Shown piece by piece: positions 34,160 to 43,035 of a DNA stretch of 64,000 nucleotides (position 1 is the first letter of the stretch; the number at the start of each line of letters is the position of its first letter). Where the stretch lies: the NCBI GenBank assembly GCA_910584435.1, contig CAJUAP010000001.1, positions 10,831-74,830 of the forward strand, written 5' to 3'. Position numbers and translations under genes: made by a program. The DNA comes from an uncultured Acetatifactor sp. Lineage in GTDB: Bacteria > Bacillota > Clostridia > Lachnospirales > Lachnospiraceae. Under the pieces are notes generated by a model. That model saw only the letters and a list, made by a program, of their open reading frames with translations. It was not told the origin of the DNA and made no database searches.

Positions 34160-35260
34160 ATGTCTTACTTGACTTGCGGCTTTATCGGCCTGGGGCTTAT
34201 CGGCGGTTCCATTGCCAGAGCTTTAAAACAATATGACAATACCATTAAAATCATCGCCTTCGATATTCAAAAGGACAGCCTCCTTCTGGCCAGACAGGAA
34301 GGAATTGCGGATGAAATCACGGAAGCCGTAGACGGAACATTTTCCCAATGCGACTATTTGTTCCTATGCGCTCCCGTACAAAAAAATGACAATAACCTGT
34401 CCATTGTAAAGGAAATTATCAAACCGGACTGTCTGCTCACGGATGTGGGCAGTGTAAAAGCCTCCATACATGAAGCCGTACAGGCAGCCGGACTGGAGGA
34501 ACAATTTATCGGCGGGCATCCCATGGCAGGCAGCGAACGGACTGGCTTCGTCAATTCCAAGGCTGCCCTGCTGGAAAATGCCTACTACATTCTCACGCCC
34601 ACCGCTTCCGTTCCCGCTCCAAAATTAGAGGCATACCGCAGCCTGGTATCGGCAATGGGTGCCATCCCCCTGATACTGGATTACCGGAAACATGACTATG
34701 TGACTGGTGCCATCAGCCATCTGCCCCATGTCATTGCCGCCTCTCTGGTGAACTTGATTCATGACCATGACTCTCAAGACGGCATTATGAAAATGATTGC
34801 CGCCGGAGGATTTAAAGATATCACCAGAATCGCCTCTTCCTCAGCGGCTATGTGGCAGCAGATCTGTCTCACCAACGGTGAAAATATCTCTTCCCTGTTG
34901 TCCGATTATATCAAAGCATTGACAGATTTCCGGTCATCCATTGACAACGGCGACAAAGCCGCACTTTATGAAGCATTTGACAGTGCCCGCATTTACAGAT
35001 CCTCCTTCATCAATGCATCCAGCGGTCCCATCAAACGCGCCTACCGCATTTATGTGGATATTGCGGACCGCACAGGTTCTCTGTCACAGGTCATCTCACT
35101 GCTTGCCGGCCATGAACTCAGTATTAAAAATGTGGGCATTACTCATAACAGAGAATCGGAAGACGGCGTTCTGACATTAGAATTTTATGACGAAACTGCT
35201 ATGACAAAGGCAGCAGTTACCCTTAGAAATTCCGGCTTTTCTCCTACAATTTGTTCGTAG
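34160..35260 (+). CDS. tyrA: Prephenate dehydrogenase with C-terminal ACT domain
   Basis: A 366-residue NAD-dependent enzyme of tyrosine synthesis. GFIGLGLIGGSIARALK is the Rossmann GxGxxG. DVGSVKASIHEAV, GGHPMAGSERTG (catalytic His region) and HDYVTGAISHLPHVIAASLV are family blocks. The last ~70 residues (RIYVDIADRTGSLSQVISLLAGHELSIKNVGI) form an ACT domain for feedback by tyrosine. I chose the ATG at 34160 with GAGGA upstream; earlier in-frame codons lack a ribosome site and would add a non-conserved leader. A VanZ-like gene follows 30 bp later on the same strand. No other aromatic pathway gene is adjacent. Confidence 0.95.
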   Translation: MSYLTCGFIGLGLIGGSIARALKQYDNTIKIIAFDIQKDSLLLARQEGIADEITEAVDGTFSQCDYLFLCAPVQKNDNNLSIVKEIIKPDCLLTDVGSVKASIHEAVQAAGLEEQFIGGHPMAGSERTGFVNSKAALLENAYYILTPTASVPAPKLEAYRSLVSAMGAIPLILDYRKHDYVTGAISHLPHVIAASLVNLIHDHDSQDGIMKMIAAGGFKDITRIASSSAAMWQQICLTNGENISSLLSDYIKALTDFRSSIDNGDKAALYEAFDSARIYRSSFINASSGPIKRAYRIYVDIADRTGSLSQVISLLAGHELSIKNVGITHNRESEDGVLTLEFYDETAMTKAAVTLRNSGFSPTICS

Positions 35261-35290
35261 CAGATTTGCCCGCAGCAGACAGGAGTGCAA

Positions 35291-35845
35291 ATGATGGAAA
35301 AATTAAATCAGGCAGATAAGACACGGAAGTATCAATGGATGCTTACAGGCGTTACGGCTGTGTTATTACTGCTGTTGTATTTTATAATCTTTCATTTTTC
35401 CGCCCAGGACGGAGACGAATCCTCTTCCCTGAGCCAGCGTATTACACAAAAGGGCGTGGAGATTGCCAATTCCCTTGCAGGCAATGCCTGGAGCGATGAG
35501 AAGGTTGCAGGACTGGAAGATCGATATGAACATTTCATAAGGAAAACGGCGCATTTCGCCGAATACGCTTATATGGGAGTGCTGGTATATCTGCTCTGGC
35601 GCCAATGGATATGCCGGAAGCGGAAATTATACCTGCTGACCACAGGCTGGGTTTTCCTGTCAGCCGCAGGAGATGAATTTCATCAGTATTTTGTGCCGGG
35701 ACGGTATGCCAGCCCCTGGGACGTGCTGCTGGATACCTGCGGCGGCTTCGTCGGGATGCTGTTCTGCATCGGCGTCTCATCGCTGTACCGAAGGCATAAA
35801 AAGAAGGCCATGGAAAAAGTAAAAAGGAAAAGGCATTTGATGTGA
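35291..35845 (+). CDS. VanZ-like membrane protein
   Basis: About 184 residues with four hydrophobic segments. An N-terminal helix (VTAVLLLLLYFIIFHFSAQDG) runs into the conserved S-x-Q motif. FIRKTAHFAEYAYMGVLVYLLW is the VanZ-family signature, and AAGDEFHQYFVPGRYASPWDVLLDTCGGFVGML its second half. The ATG at 35291 follows AGGAG; ATG at 35294 is equally possible. VanZ-domain proteins are widespread; the name comes from low-level teicoplanin resistance, and a resistance role should not be assumed. It is co-oriented with tyrA. Confidence 0.88.
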   Translation: MMEKLNQADKTRKYQWMLTGVTAVLLLLLYFIIFHFSAQDGDESSSLSQRITQKGVEIANSLAGNAWSDEKVAGLEDRYEHFIRKTAHFAEYAYMGVLVYLLWRQWICRKRKLYLLTTGWVFLSAAGDEFHQYFVPGRYASPWDVLLDTCGGFVGMLFCIGVSSLYRRHKKKAMEKVKRKRHLM

Positions 35846-35883
35846 TCCGCAGCATGGGAACCGCCCGGCTGCGGCCCTTTTTA
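35846..35883 (+). terminator. Intrinsic terminator after the VanZ-like gene
   Basis: CCGCAGC pairs with GCTGCGG, followed by CCCTTTTT. The hairpin starts at the stop codon and closes the tyrA-vanZ unit between convergent genes. Confidence 0.7.
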
Positions 35884-35909
35884 TAGGTTCCTTCTATTTG
35901 TCCCTCTCC

Positions 35910-36992
35910 TCATACCACGAGCATGGCGTCTCCGAAGCTGAAAAAGCGGTATCTTTCCCGGATTGCTTCCTGATATGCGTTCAGTACATGCTCCCGGCCG
36001 GCAAGGGCTGACACCAGCATGACCAAAGTGGATTCCGGCAGATGGAAATTGGTAATCAACAGATCCAATACTTTAAATTCATATCCCGGATAAATAAAAA
36101 TCTCCGTATTGCCGTTTCCGGCCCGCACTCTGCCATGTTCATCCGCAGCACTCTCCACCGTCCGGCAGCTGGTGGTACCCACACATACCACACGGCCGCC
36201 CCTGGCTTTTGTATTGTTAATGATTTCCGCAGCCTCTTCCGATACCTGATAATATTCCGAATGCATATGATGCTCCAATACATTCTCTTCTTTTACAGGC
36301 CGAAATGTTCCCAGCCCCACATGAAGCGTGACACAGGCGGTCTGCACTCCTTTTGCCCTGATTTGATTCAGCAGTTCTTCCGTGAAATGAAGTCCCGCCG
36401 TGGGTGCCGCAGCAGAACCCTCATATTTTGCATACACGGTCTGATAACGGTTCCTGTCCTGGAGCTTATGTGTGATATAAGGCGGCAGGGGCATTTCTCC
36501 CAGTCTGTCCAATATTTCCTCAAAAATCCCCTCATATTCAAACCGAATCAGGCGGTTTCCCTCTTCTATGGTCTCAAGAACCTCTGCCTTCAGCATGCCG
36601 TCTCCAAAAGACAATCTTGTGCCGGGCCGACATTTTTTCCCCGGTTTTACCAATGTCTCCCAGACATCACCGCTCTGCCGCTTCAGCAGCAGCACCTCCA
36701 CATGAGCTCCTGTTCCTTCCCGTTCCCCCAGCAGCCTCGCCGGAATCACCTTGGTATCATTGAGCACCAGGCAGTCTCCCGGCTGTAAATAGGAGGTAAT
36801 CTCCCGAAACACATGATGGGACACTGCCCCGGTACGCCTGTCCAGCACAAGGAGCCTGGAGGAAGTACGTTCCTCCAAAGGATCCTGTGCTATCAGCTCC
36901 TGGGGCAGCTCAAAATAAAAGTCCGATTTTTTCAGTTCACGGGATACGGCAGTACCGTTTACAGCAACGCCGTTTTCCACAGTCACGTTCAT
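35910..36992 (-). CDS. queA: tRNA preQ1-34 S-adenosylmethionine ribosyltransferase-isomerase
   Basis: A 360-residue enzyme that moves the ribose of SAM onto 7-aminomethyl-7-deazaguanine in tRNA, forming epoxyqueuosine. Family blocks are SDFYFELPQELIAQDPLEERTSSRLLVLDR at the N-terminus, DCLVLNDTKVIPARLLG, AAPTAGLHFTEELL and NFHLPESTLVMLVSAL. The start ATG overlaps the stop of the M18 aminopeptidase gene (TAATG), implying translational coupling, with GGAAGGAG in front. No other queuosine gene is in the window. Confidence 0.96.
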   Translation of the reverse strand: MNVTVENGVAVNGTAVSRELKKSDFYFELPQELIAQDPLEERTSSRLLVLDRRTGAVSHHVFREITSYLQPGDCLVLNDTKVIPARLLGEREGTGAHVEVLLLKRQSGDVWETLVKPGKKCRPGTRLSFGDGMLKAEVLETIEEGNRLIRFEYEGIFEEILDRLGEMPLPPYITHKLQDRNRYQTVYAKYEGSAAAPTAGLHFTEELLNQIRAKGVQTACVTLHVGLGTFRPVKEENVLEHHMHSEYYQVSEEAAEIINNTKARGGRVVCVGTTSCRTVESAADEHGRVRAGNGNTEIFIYPGYEFKVLDLLITNFHLPESTLVMLVSALAGREHVLNAYQEAIRERYRFFSFGDAMLVV

Positions 36993-38473
36993 TACAGTGA
37001 CGCTCCTTCCGCAAATGCCATATAGCCCCGATACGCCTCATAGACATCCGCCTTGCTGGTGGCCTCCCAGGGCGCGTGCATATTTAATACCGCCACACCG
37101 CTGTCAATCACATTCATCCCATACAATGCCAGAATGTATGCTATGGTTCCACCGCCGCCCACATCAACCTTGCCAAGCTCCGCGGTCTGGTATGCAATCC
37201 CTTTTTCGTCCAGTATACTGCGCAAATGTGCAATATACTCTGCATTGGCATCATTGGAGCCGGACTTTCCTCTGGAACCGGTAAATTTATTGAATACCAT
37301 CCCCTTGCCCAGGAAAGCAGCATTCTTCTTCTCAAAACAGGATGCATAGGAAGGATCGTAACCTGCGCTTACATCGGACGAAAGCATGCAGCTGTGTGCC
37401 AGGCATCTCCTCACATTCAGTTCACTGTACTCCCCGCATAAATTCATCAGCTCCGCAACCGCATTTTCAAAGAAACGTGACTGCATACCTGTAGCACCTA
37501 CGGAACCAATCTCTTCCTTGTCTACAAGAATACAGCAGACTGTTCTATCCGTCTCCTTCAAATCCAGCATAGCCCTCAGAGAAGTAAATGCGCAAACTCT
37601 GTCGTCCTGTCCATACGCCAGAATCATGCTGCGGTCAAATCCTGCTTCCCTTGCCTTGCCTGCCGGAACGATTTCCAGTTCTGCGGACAGGAAATCTTCT
37701 TCCTCAATATCATAACTGTCCTTTAAAATATCCAAAATACCTGCCTTGACTAACTCTTTTGCCTTTGCTTTATTCTTGTCTTCTTCGGAAGCCTTCTTAT
37801 TGCTCTCATTTTTCTCTTCATCCTTAACGCTTTCGGAAGAATCTGAATCCTCTTCCGCCTGAATGACAATTGGTCTGCTGCCGATAATAAGGTCAAGTGC
37901 TTCGCCTTCAATCACCTTTGCCGCCTTTTTCTCCAACTGTTCTCCTGCCAGATGAATCAGCAAATCAGAAATAAAAAATACCGGATCGTCCTCATCCTCG
38001 CCCACATTCAGTTCAATGGTAGTTCCGTCCTTTTTCACCACCACGCCATGAACCGCCAGCGGCAGCGCTACCCACTGGTATTTCTTCACTCCGCCGTAAT
38101 AATGGGTATCCAGATAAGCAAAGCCACTCTCTTCATAGAGCGGATTCTGCTTTACATCCAGCCTGGGACTGTCGATATGGGCTCCCAGGATATTAAGTCC
38201 CTCCGCCATAGGCTCTTTGCCAAGTTGAAACATGACAATGGACTTATTCATCCACACACTGTATACCTTATCTCCTTTGCCAAGCTTCCGGCCAGTCTGC
38301 ATCACATGCGCAAGCTCTTCATAGCCTTCCTCTTCAATCAGCTCAACAATCCGGTCAACACATTCCCGCTCTGTTTTCCCGTGATCCAGGAAATCCCTGT
38401 ATTCCAGATTCAGCCTTTCCAGTTCCATCAATTGTTCTTCATCATAAGTTCCCCAGGCATTCTTTCTTTCCAT
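36992..38473 (-). CDS. M18 family aminopeptidase
   Basis: A 493-residue zinc aminopeptidase. GAHIDSPRLDVKQNPLYE contains the metal-binding His-x-Asp, LVDKEEIGSVGATGMQSRFF the catalytic Glu region, and GSNDANAEYIAHLRSILD plus LNMHAPWEATSKADV the C-terminal metal/substrate blocks. Members cleave acidic or neutral N-terminal residues from peptides in the cytoplasm. A charged, low-complexity insert (SDSSESVKDEEKNESNKK and onward, residues ~210-240) interrupts the domain and is likely a surface loop. The ATG at 38473 has GGAGAGGAAGAG in front. It is translationally coupled to queA. Confidence 0.92.
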   Translation of the reverse strand: MERKNAWGTYDEEQLMELERLNLEYRDFLDHGKTERECVDRIVELIEEEGYEELAHVMQTGRKLGKGDKVYSVWMNKSIVMFQLGKEPMAEGLNILGAHIDSPRLDVKQNPLYEESGFAYLDTHYYGGVKKYQWVALPLAVHGVVVKKDGTTIELNVGEDEDDPVFFISDLLIHLAGEQLEKKAAKVIEGEALDLIIGSRPIVIQAEEDSDSSESVKDEEKNESNKKASEEDKNKAKAKELVKAGILDILKDSYDIEEEDFLSAELEIVPAGKAREAGFDRSMILAYGQDDRVCAFTSLRAMLDLKETDRTVCCILVDKEEIGSVGATGMQSRFFENAVAELMNLCGEYSELNVRRCLAHSCMLSSDVSAGYDPSYASCFEKKNAAFLGKGMVFNKFTGSRGKSGSNDANAEYIAHLRSILDEKGIAYQTAELGKVDVGGGGTIAYILALYGMNVIDSGVAVLNMHAPWEATSKADVYEAYRGYMAFAEGASL

Positions 38474-38578
38474 TGCTCTTCCTCTCCTTCCACTCGTCAT
38501 GACAGCTTAACGCTATGAGCATCATAACATCGTGAAAAACAAAATTAATAACCGCCAGTTCAGAGACCTGTCTGAACC

Positions 38579-38603
38579 GTTACGTCACTCCGTTCACAGC
38601 AAC
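38579..38603. repeat. Dispersed ~27-bp palindromic motif, copy 3
   Basis: GTTACG-TCACTCCGTTCACAGCAAC, a diverged copy of the motif at 33973-33999 (two bases shorter, weaker arms). It lies in the 268-bp gap between pheT and the M18 gene, which otherwise holds no visible gene. Confidence 0.5.
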
Positions 38604-38741
38604 ATGCCGGAATATATCAGTCCGGATAAATTTACTGCCTATATGGAAAAATTATAACACAGTATCTCTTGACTGTAAATGGCACTGCTTGATAATTCTT
38701 CATGGGATTTAACAGCAATCCGGACAGCAGCAGTCCCACGC

Positions 38742-41201
38742 TTACTGCCTTAGTTCAATCCCCATCTGTTCCAGTCCGTTCAGAATCTTCTTCATGGCGG
38801 CATTGATATCGCTTTCTTCCAATGTTCTGTCTTTTGCCCGGAAAGTTACGGAATATGCCACGGATTTAAAACCCTGCTTAATCTGCACACCCTCATAAAT
38901 ATCAAACAGCTGGCAGGATTCCAGCAATTTACCGCCTCTCTGCAGAATCATCTGTTCTATATCACCTACAAGGATTTGTTTGGGCACCACCATACTCAGG
39001 TCACGGCTGACGGCAGGATACTTGGCAATCCCCTCGTATTTTCTGTCAAACGTGGTCAGTGGGATGATACTCGGCATATCCAGCACCGCAACATATGCCT
39101 TTGTGCCAATCTCATAATTGTCCAGTACCTCAGGATGCACCTCCCCCAGATACCCCACTGTTACGCCCTGATATTTGATATTCGCCTGACGGCCGGGATG
39201 CAGAAACGGCTTACCTGAATCAGGATCGTAGACCGGCTTCTTACACATACCCACAGCGGTGAAAAATTCCTCCACCACTCCCTTCATAGTATAGAAATCC
39301 CCGTCTCCGTAGCATCCCAGCGTAAACTGCACTCTCTCATCGGGAAGCTCTGTCAGCGGCAGCGCTTTAGGCAGGTAGACATTGCCCAGCTCATATAATT
39401 TCACATTTTTGTTCCTGCGGTTATAATTTGTCGCCAGACTGCCAAGCATTCCGTTTAAAGATACTGTCCTCATAATGGAGAAATCTTCCCCTAAAGGATT
39501 GGATATGGTGACGGTTCTGCGCAGAGGATCATCCTCCCCAATCAGGAGTTTATCAAAGACTTTGGGACTTTCAAAAGAATAACTCATTCCCTGGGAGAAA
39601 CCGCAGTACTCTGCAATATCCCTTGCCTTCTGCTCTATCCTCAGCTTATAGGATAGTCTGCCTGACGTTGCCTCGCCGGTGGGCAGAGTGGCAGGCACCT
39701 TATCATAACCGTAAAACCGCACAACTTCCTCTGCAATATCCGCATCACAATTCAGATCCTGTCTGAAGTACGGAATCACAAGGCTGATGCTTCCGTCCTC
39801 ATTTTTCACTGTCTCGATTTCAAGCCGTTTGAAAATTGCAAGCATCTCCTCCGATTCAATCTCCGTTCCCAACAGACTGTTATATTTTTCCGGCCGGAAA
39901 GGCAGTACTTTTTTCTCCGCCATAGGCGCTGCCACATCCACCATACCGCCTACCGCCTCGCCGCAGCCTAACTCTTCGATGAGCTGGCAGGCACGATTGA
40001 TAGCATCTTCCGCATTGTGAGGCTCCAATCCCTTTTCAAATTTTCCGGAAGCATCGGTGCGCAGGCCAATCCTTTTTGCAGACTTTCTGATATTAGGGCC
40101 GTGGAAGGTTGCCGCTTCAAATAATACCGTATGCACATCATCCGTAATTTTGGAGTTTTCACCGCCCATAATACCTGCAATGCCAATCTCCTTCTCCGCA
40201 TCGCAGATCATCAGTACTTCGCTGTCCAGTTTACGCACTTGTCCGTCCAGCGTCTGGAATTCATCCCCGTCCCCGGCCCGGCGCACAATAATCTTATGAC
40301 CTGCAATGGTGTCCAGATCAAAGGCATGCATGGGCTGGCCGTACTCTTCCATCACGTAATTGGTAATATCCACCAGATTGTTAATAGGACGAATGCCGCT
40401 GGCTGCCAGCCTTCTCTGCATCCATTCCGGAGAAGGGCCTATTTTAATATTTTTGCAGACTCTTGCACAATACCTGGGACAGAGGTCCGTGTCAAGGACT
40501 TCCACACTGATATAATCGTGCACATCTTCCCCATTTCCCACTGCCTTAACCACAGGGGGAACGAAGGGTTTTCTAAAGGTTGCCGCCGCCTCTCTTGCCA
40601 CGCCCAGCACACTGTAACAATCTACCCGGTTGCTGGTGATTTCATACTCGAATACAGTGTCATGGAGCCCCAGCAGCTCCACTGCATCCGCGCCTGCTTC
40701 CACGGAACGCTTTTCTTTGGAATGCTCTTTGTCCGCTCTCTCGAAGATATAGATACCCTCTTCCGGCGCTTCGGGATACATATTCCTGTCAGAGCCAAGT
40801 TCCTCGATAGAACACATCATGCCGTTAGAAGGAACACCTCTGAGCTTTCCTGCCTTAATTGCAATCCCATCCTCCGGAAGCGGACCTCCGTCATGGCCTC
40901 CTGCCACCTTTCCTCCGTCTAATACCACGGGCACTTTGTCACCCACCTTCACATTGTGGGCGCCGGTGACAATCTGAATGGTCTCCGTACCGATATTTAC
41001 CTGGCATACAATCAGCTTATCCGCGTCCGGGTGTCCCTCAATGGCGGTTATCTGCCCTACCACAATCTTCTCCAGGTTCTTATCTTTTCTCTCAAATCCC
41101 TCAACCTTTGTCCCGGACAGGGTCATTGCATCACAATATTCCTGATCCGTACAGTCCAGTTCGGGGACATATGCCTTAATCCATGACAATGCAGTATTCA
41201 T
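38742..41201 (-). CDS. pheT: Phenylalanine-tRNA ligase beta subunit
   Basis: An 819-residue subunit of the a2b2 enzyme. The N-terminal tRNA-binding (EMAP/OB) domain lies at ~40-150 (IVVGQITAIEGHPDADKLIVCQVNIG). The B3/B4 editing region (~210-390) contains VDITNYVMEEYGQPMHAFDLDTI and IAGIMGGENSKI. A B5 domain (~405-475), the catalytic-like core and the C-terminal ferredoxin-fold anticodon domain (~725-819, YPAVSRDLSMVVP) complete the standard length. The ATG at 41201 follows AAAGGAAA. It is downstream of pheS across a 190-bp spacer full of 15-bp tandem repeats, an unusually long gap for this operon. Confidence 0.97.
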   Translation of the reverse strand: MNTALSWIKAYVPELDCTDQEYCDAMTLSGTKVEGFERKDKNLEKIVVGQITAIEGHPDADKLIVCQVNIGTETIQIVTGAHNVKVGDKVPVVLDGGKVAGGHDGGPLPEDGIAIKAGKLRGVPSNGMMCSIEELGSDRNMYPEAPEEGIYIFERADKEHSKEKRSVEAGADAVELLGLHDTVFEYEITSNRVDCYSVLGVAREAAATFRKPFVPPVVKAVGNGEDVHDYISVEVLDTDLCPRYCARVCKNIKIGPSPEWMQRRLAASGIRPINNLVDITNYVMEEYGQPMHAFDLDTIAGHKIIVRRAGDGDEFQTLDGQVRKLDSEVLMICDAEKEIGIAGIMGGENSKITDDVHTVLFEAATFHGPNIRKSAKRIGLRTDASGKFEKGLEPHNAEDAINRACQLIEELGCGEAVGGMVDVAAPMAEKKVLPFRPEKYNSLLGTEIESEEMLAIFKRLEIETVKNEDGSISLVIPYFRQDLNCDADIAEEVVRFYGYDKVPATLPTGEATSGRLSYKLRIEQKARDIAEYCGFSQGMSYSFESPKVFDKLLIGEDDPLRRTVTISNPLGEDFSIMRTVSLNGMLGSLATNYNRRNKNVKLYELGNVYLPKALPLTELPDERVQFTLGCYGDGDFYTMKGVVEEFFTAVGMCKKPVYDPDSGKPFLHPGRQANIKYQGVTVGYLGEVHPEVLDNYEIGTKAYVAVLDMPSIIPLTTFDRKYEGIAKYPAVSRDLSMVVPKQILVGDIEQMILQRGGKLLESCQLFDIYEGVQIKQGFKSVAYSVTFRAKDRTLEESDINAAMKKILNGLEQMGIELRQ

Positions 41202-41245
41202 CTGTTCTATTTCCTTTCTTCGCTGCTCCATAAATGAAATATATC

Positions 41246-41357
41246 ACATATCAAAAATACTTAAAGCAAAAAACTCAAGACAAAAATATGAAAAACTAAA
41301 ATACTAAAACCAAAAATACTTAAGACAAAAATACTTAAAACAAAAATGCGTAAAACG
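41246..41357 (-). repeat. 15-bp T-rich tandem repeats between pheS and pheT
   Basis: On the minus strand about six to seven degenerate units of GTATTTTTGTCTTAA (14-15 bp). The tract lies between the pheS stop (41392) and the pheT ribosome site. It has no coding potential and almost no G/C. Confidence 0.8.
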
Positions 41358-41391
41358 ATATCGTTTATAAGCCAAATTATCCATAGTAAAA

Positions 41392-42426
41392 CTAAAATTG
41401 TCTCAGGAAACGAATATCATTTTCATACAGCAGGCGCATATCATCAATTTCATATTTTAACAATGCAATCCTCTCCAGTCCTATGCCGAAAGCAAAACCG
41501 GTATATTCCTCCGGGTCTATCTTACTCATTTCCAGCACATGAGGATGCACCATGCCGCAGCCGAGAATCTCAATCCAGCCGCTTCCCTTGCAGAACCTGC
41601 AGCCCTTGCCGCCGCATTTAAAACAGCTCACGTCCATCTCCGCACTGGGTTCGGTAAAAGGGAAATGATGGGGCCTGAATTTTACCTTCGTGTCCTCGCC
41701 GAACAATGCTCTGGCAAATTCCGCCAGGGTTCCTTTCAAATCCGCAAATGTAATATGCTTATCCACCACAAGACCTTCAATTTGATGGAAACAGGGAGAA
41801 TGGGTCGCATCCACCTCATCCGAGCGGAATACTCTCCCCGGCGCAATCATCCGGATCGGCAGCCTGCCCTTTTCCATCTCATGTATCTGTACGCCTGAAG
41901 TCTGAGTACGCAGCAGAATGTCCCCTGCCCCGGTACCGTCTGCCACATAGAAAGTATCCTGTTCGTCTTTCGCCGGATGGTCGGCAGGAATGTTCAGTGC
42001 CTCAAAATTATAATAATCCCTCTCTACCTCGCTTCCTTCCACAACTTCATATCCCATCCCGATAAAAATTCTCTCCACTTCCTCCAGTGCGATGGTGTTA
42101 GGATGTCTGTGTCCCAGCTCTGCCTTTTTGGCCGGTAGTGTCACATCAATAACCTCGGCCTTCATTTTCGCCTCTCTCAGCGCCTTCTCCATCTTAGACT
42201 TATGTTCTTCTAAGACCCTCTCAATCTCCGCTCTGGCCTCATTCACCATCTGCCCTACTTTAGGCCGCTCCTCAGGTGCCACATTCTTCATGGACTTCAG
42301 CAAATCCGTAAGCTCACCTTTTTTCCCAAGAATCGCCACTCTTACCTCATTTAATTTCTCGGCAGAATCACAGCCTGTAATCTGTGAAATTGCCTTTTCC
42401 CTGATTTGTTCCAGTTTGGCTCTCAT
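41392..42426 (-). CDS. pheS: Phenylalanine-tRNA ligase alpha subunit
   Basis: A 344-residue class II synthetase catalytic subunit. The N-terminal coiled coil (~1-90) has RVAILGKKGELTDLLKSMKNV. The catalytic core follows: GHRHPNTIALEEVERIFIGMGYEV, LLRTQTSGVQIHEME (motif 2 region), RVFRSDEVDATHSPCFHQIEGLVVD and FAFGIGLERIALLKYEIDDMRLL (motif 3). The ATG at 42426 is preceded by GAGAGGAAGTAT; the frame is open ~22 codons further but that region belongs to the T-box leader. It is regulated by the T-box at 42534-42800. Confidence 0.97.
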   Translation of the reverse strand: MRAKLEQIREKAISQITGCDSAEKLNEVRVAILGKKGELTDLLKSMKNVAPEERPKVGQMVNEARAEIERVLEEHKSKMEKALREAKMKAEVIDVTLPAKKAELGHRHPNTIALEEVERIFIGMGYEVVEGSEVERDYYNFEALNIPADHPAKDEQDTFYVADGTGAGDILLRTQTSGVQIHEMEKGRLPIRMIAPGRVFRSDEVDATHSPCFHQIEGLVVDKHITFADLKGTLAEFARALFGEDTKVKFRPHHFPFTEPSAEMDVSCFKCGGKGCRFCKGSGWIEILGCGMVHPHVLEMSKIDPEEYTGFAFGIGLERIALLKYEIDDMRLLYENDIRFLRQF

Positions 42427-42533
42427 ATACTTCCTCTCTCTTTCTATTATTAGTTCCGCATCCGCCCTGACACCATCAATTCCCGCAGACAAATTTCCGT
42501 CTGCTCCGCAGCCGGAGTAAAAATATTACTACT

Positions 42534-42800
42534 AAAAAACGCCCTTACAGTTCTGTTGCCAAAACTGCAAGGACGAATCATTCCGCGGTACCACCCTGCT
42601 TCTTTCCATCCGCATTCTGCGGATAAAAAGCTCTTTTCCGCGCGTAACGTGCGCTATACGGCTCAGACTACCTGCCCTCCATCACAGAAAGACCCTTCCT
42701 CTGAGCAGCTCCGGTGGGAAATTCGCAGTTTACCTGAACTTAAGGAAGCTTTCAGCCGGTGACTCCCTTTCTCTGTAAGAAGCTAAACTGCTACTATGCA
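42534..42800 (-). promoter_or_regulatory. T-box leader of pheS-pheT (Phe specifier)
   Basis: The T-box core GGGTGGTACCGCGG is at 42583-42596 on the minus strand. Stem I closes by pairing of GCAGTTTA (plus strand 42725-42732) with TAAACTGC (42784-42791). A TTC specifier lies at 42736-42738 just inside that stem and reads the Phe codon. A GC-containing terminator stem (42541-42574) is followed by a T-run (plus-strand A-run 42534-42539). Uncharged tRNA-Phe would favour the antiterminator and pheST expression. Confidence 0.92.
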
Positions 42801-42847
42801 CCTTCAATGCTTTTTATCCTATTGATTTTTTATCCTATTGATTTCTT

Positions 42848-42876
42848 ATCATACTTGCTTCCCCGGAAAATGTCAA
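42848..42876 (-). promoter_or_regulatory. pheST promoter
   Basis: On the minus strand TTGACA (42871-42876) and TATGAT (42848-42853) are 17 bp apart, just upstream of the T-box. Two short direct repeats TTTATCCTATTGATTT lie at the very start of the transcript (~42812-42845). Confidence 0.7.
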
Positions 42877-42980
42877 GCAGAAAGTGATATTATTTTTTAC
42901 ACTTATTATTTTTACACTTTCCAACATGCCGCCTAAAGAGGTAAACTTCGTCACACATACAATGAATAATCCTGCGCCGT

Positions 42981-43027
42981 AGAAAATCTTCGCGAAGCGG
43001 CCTCTGCCGCAAGCGATTAGATTTTCT
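42981..43027. terminator. Hairpin after the SDR gene
   Basis: AGAAAATCT...GCGGC pairs with GCCGC...AGATTTTCT with internal mismatches. It lies directly downstream of the SDR stop codon at 43036. The rest of 42877-43035 shows nothing more. Confidence 0.5.
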
Positions 43028-43035
43028 TCTCACAC

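Noticed and set aside
35291..35845. Glycopeptide resistance locus
   Set aside because: Only a VanZ-like membrane protein is present; no vanHAX-type genes or regulators, and VanZ domains are common in non-resistant Firmicutes.
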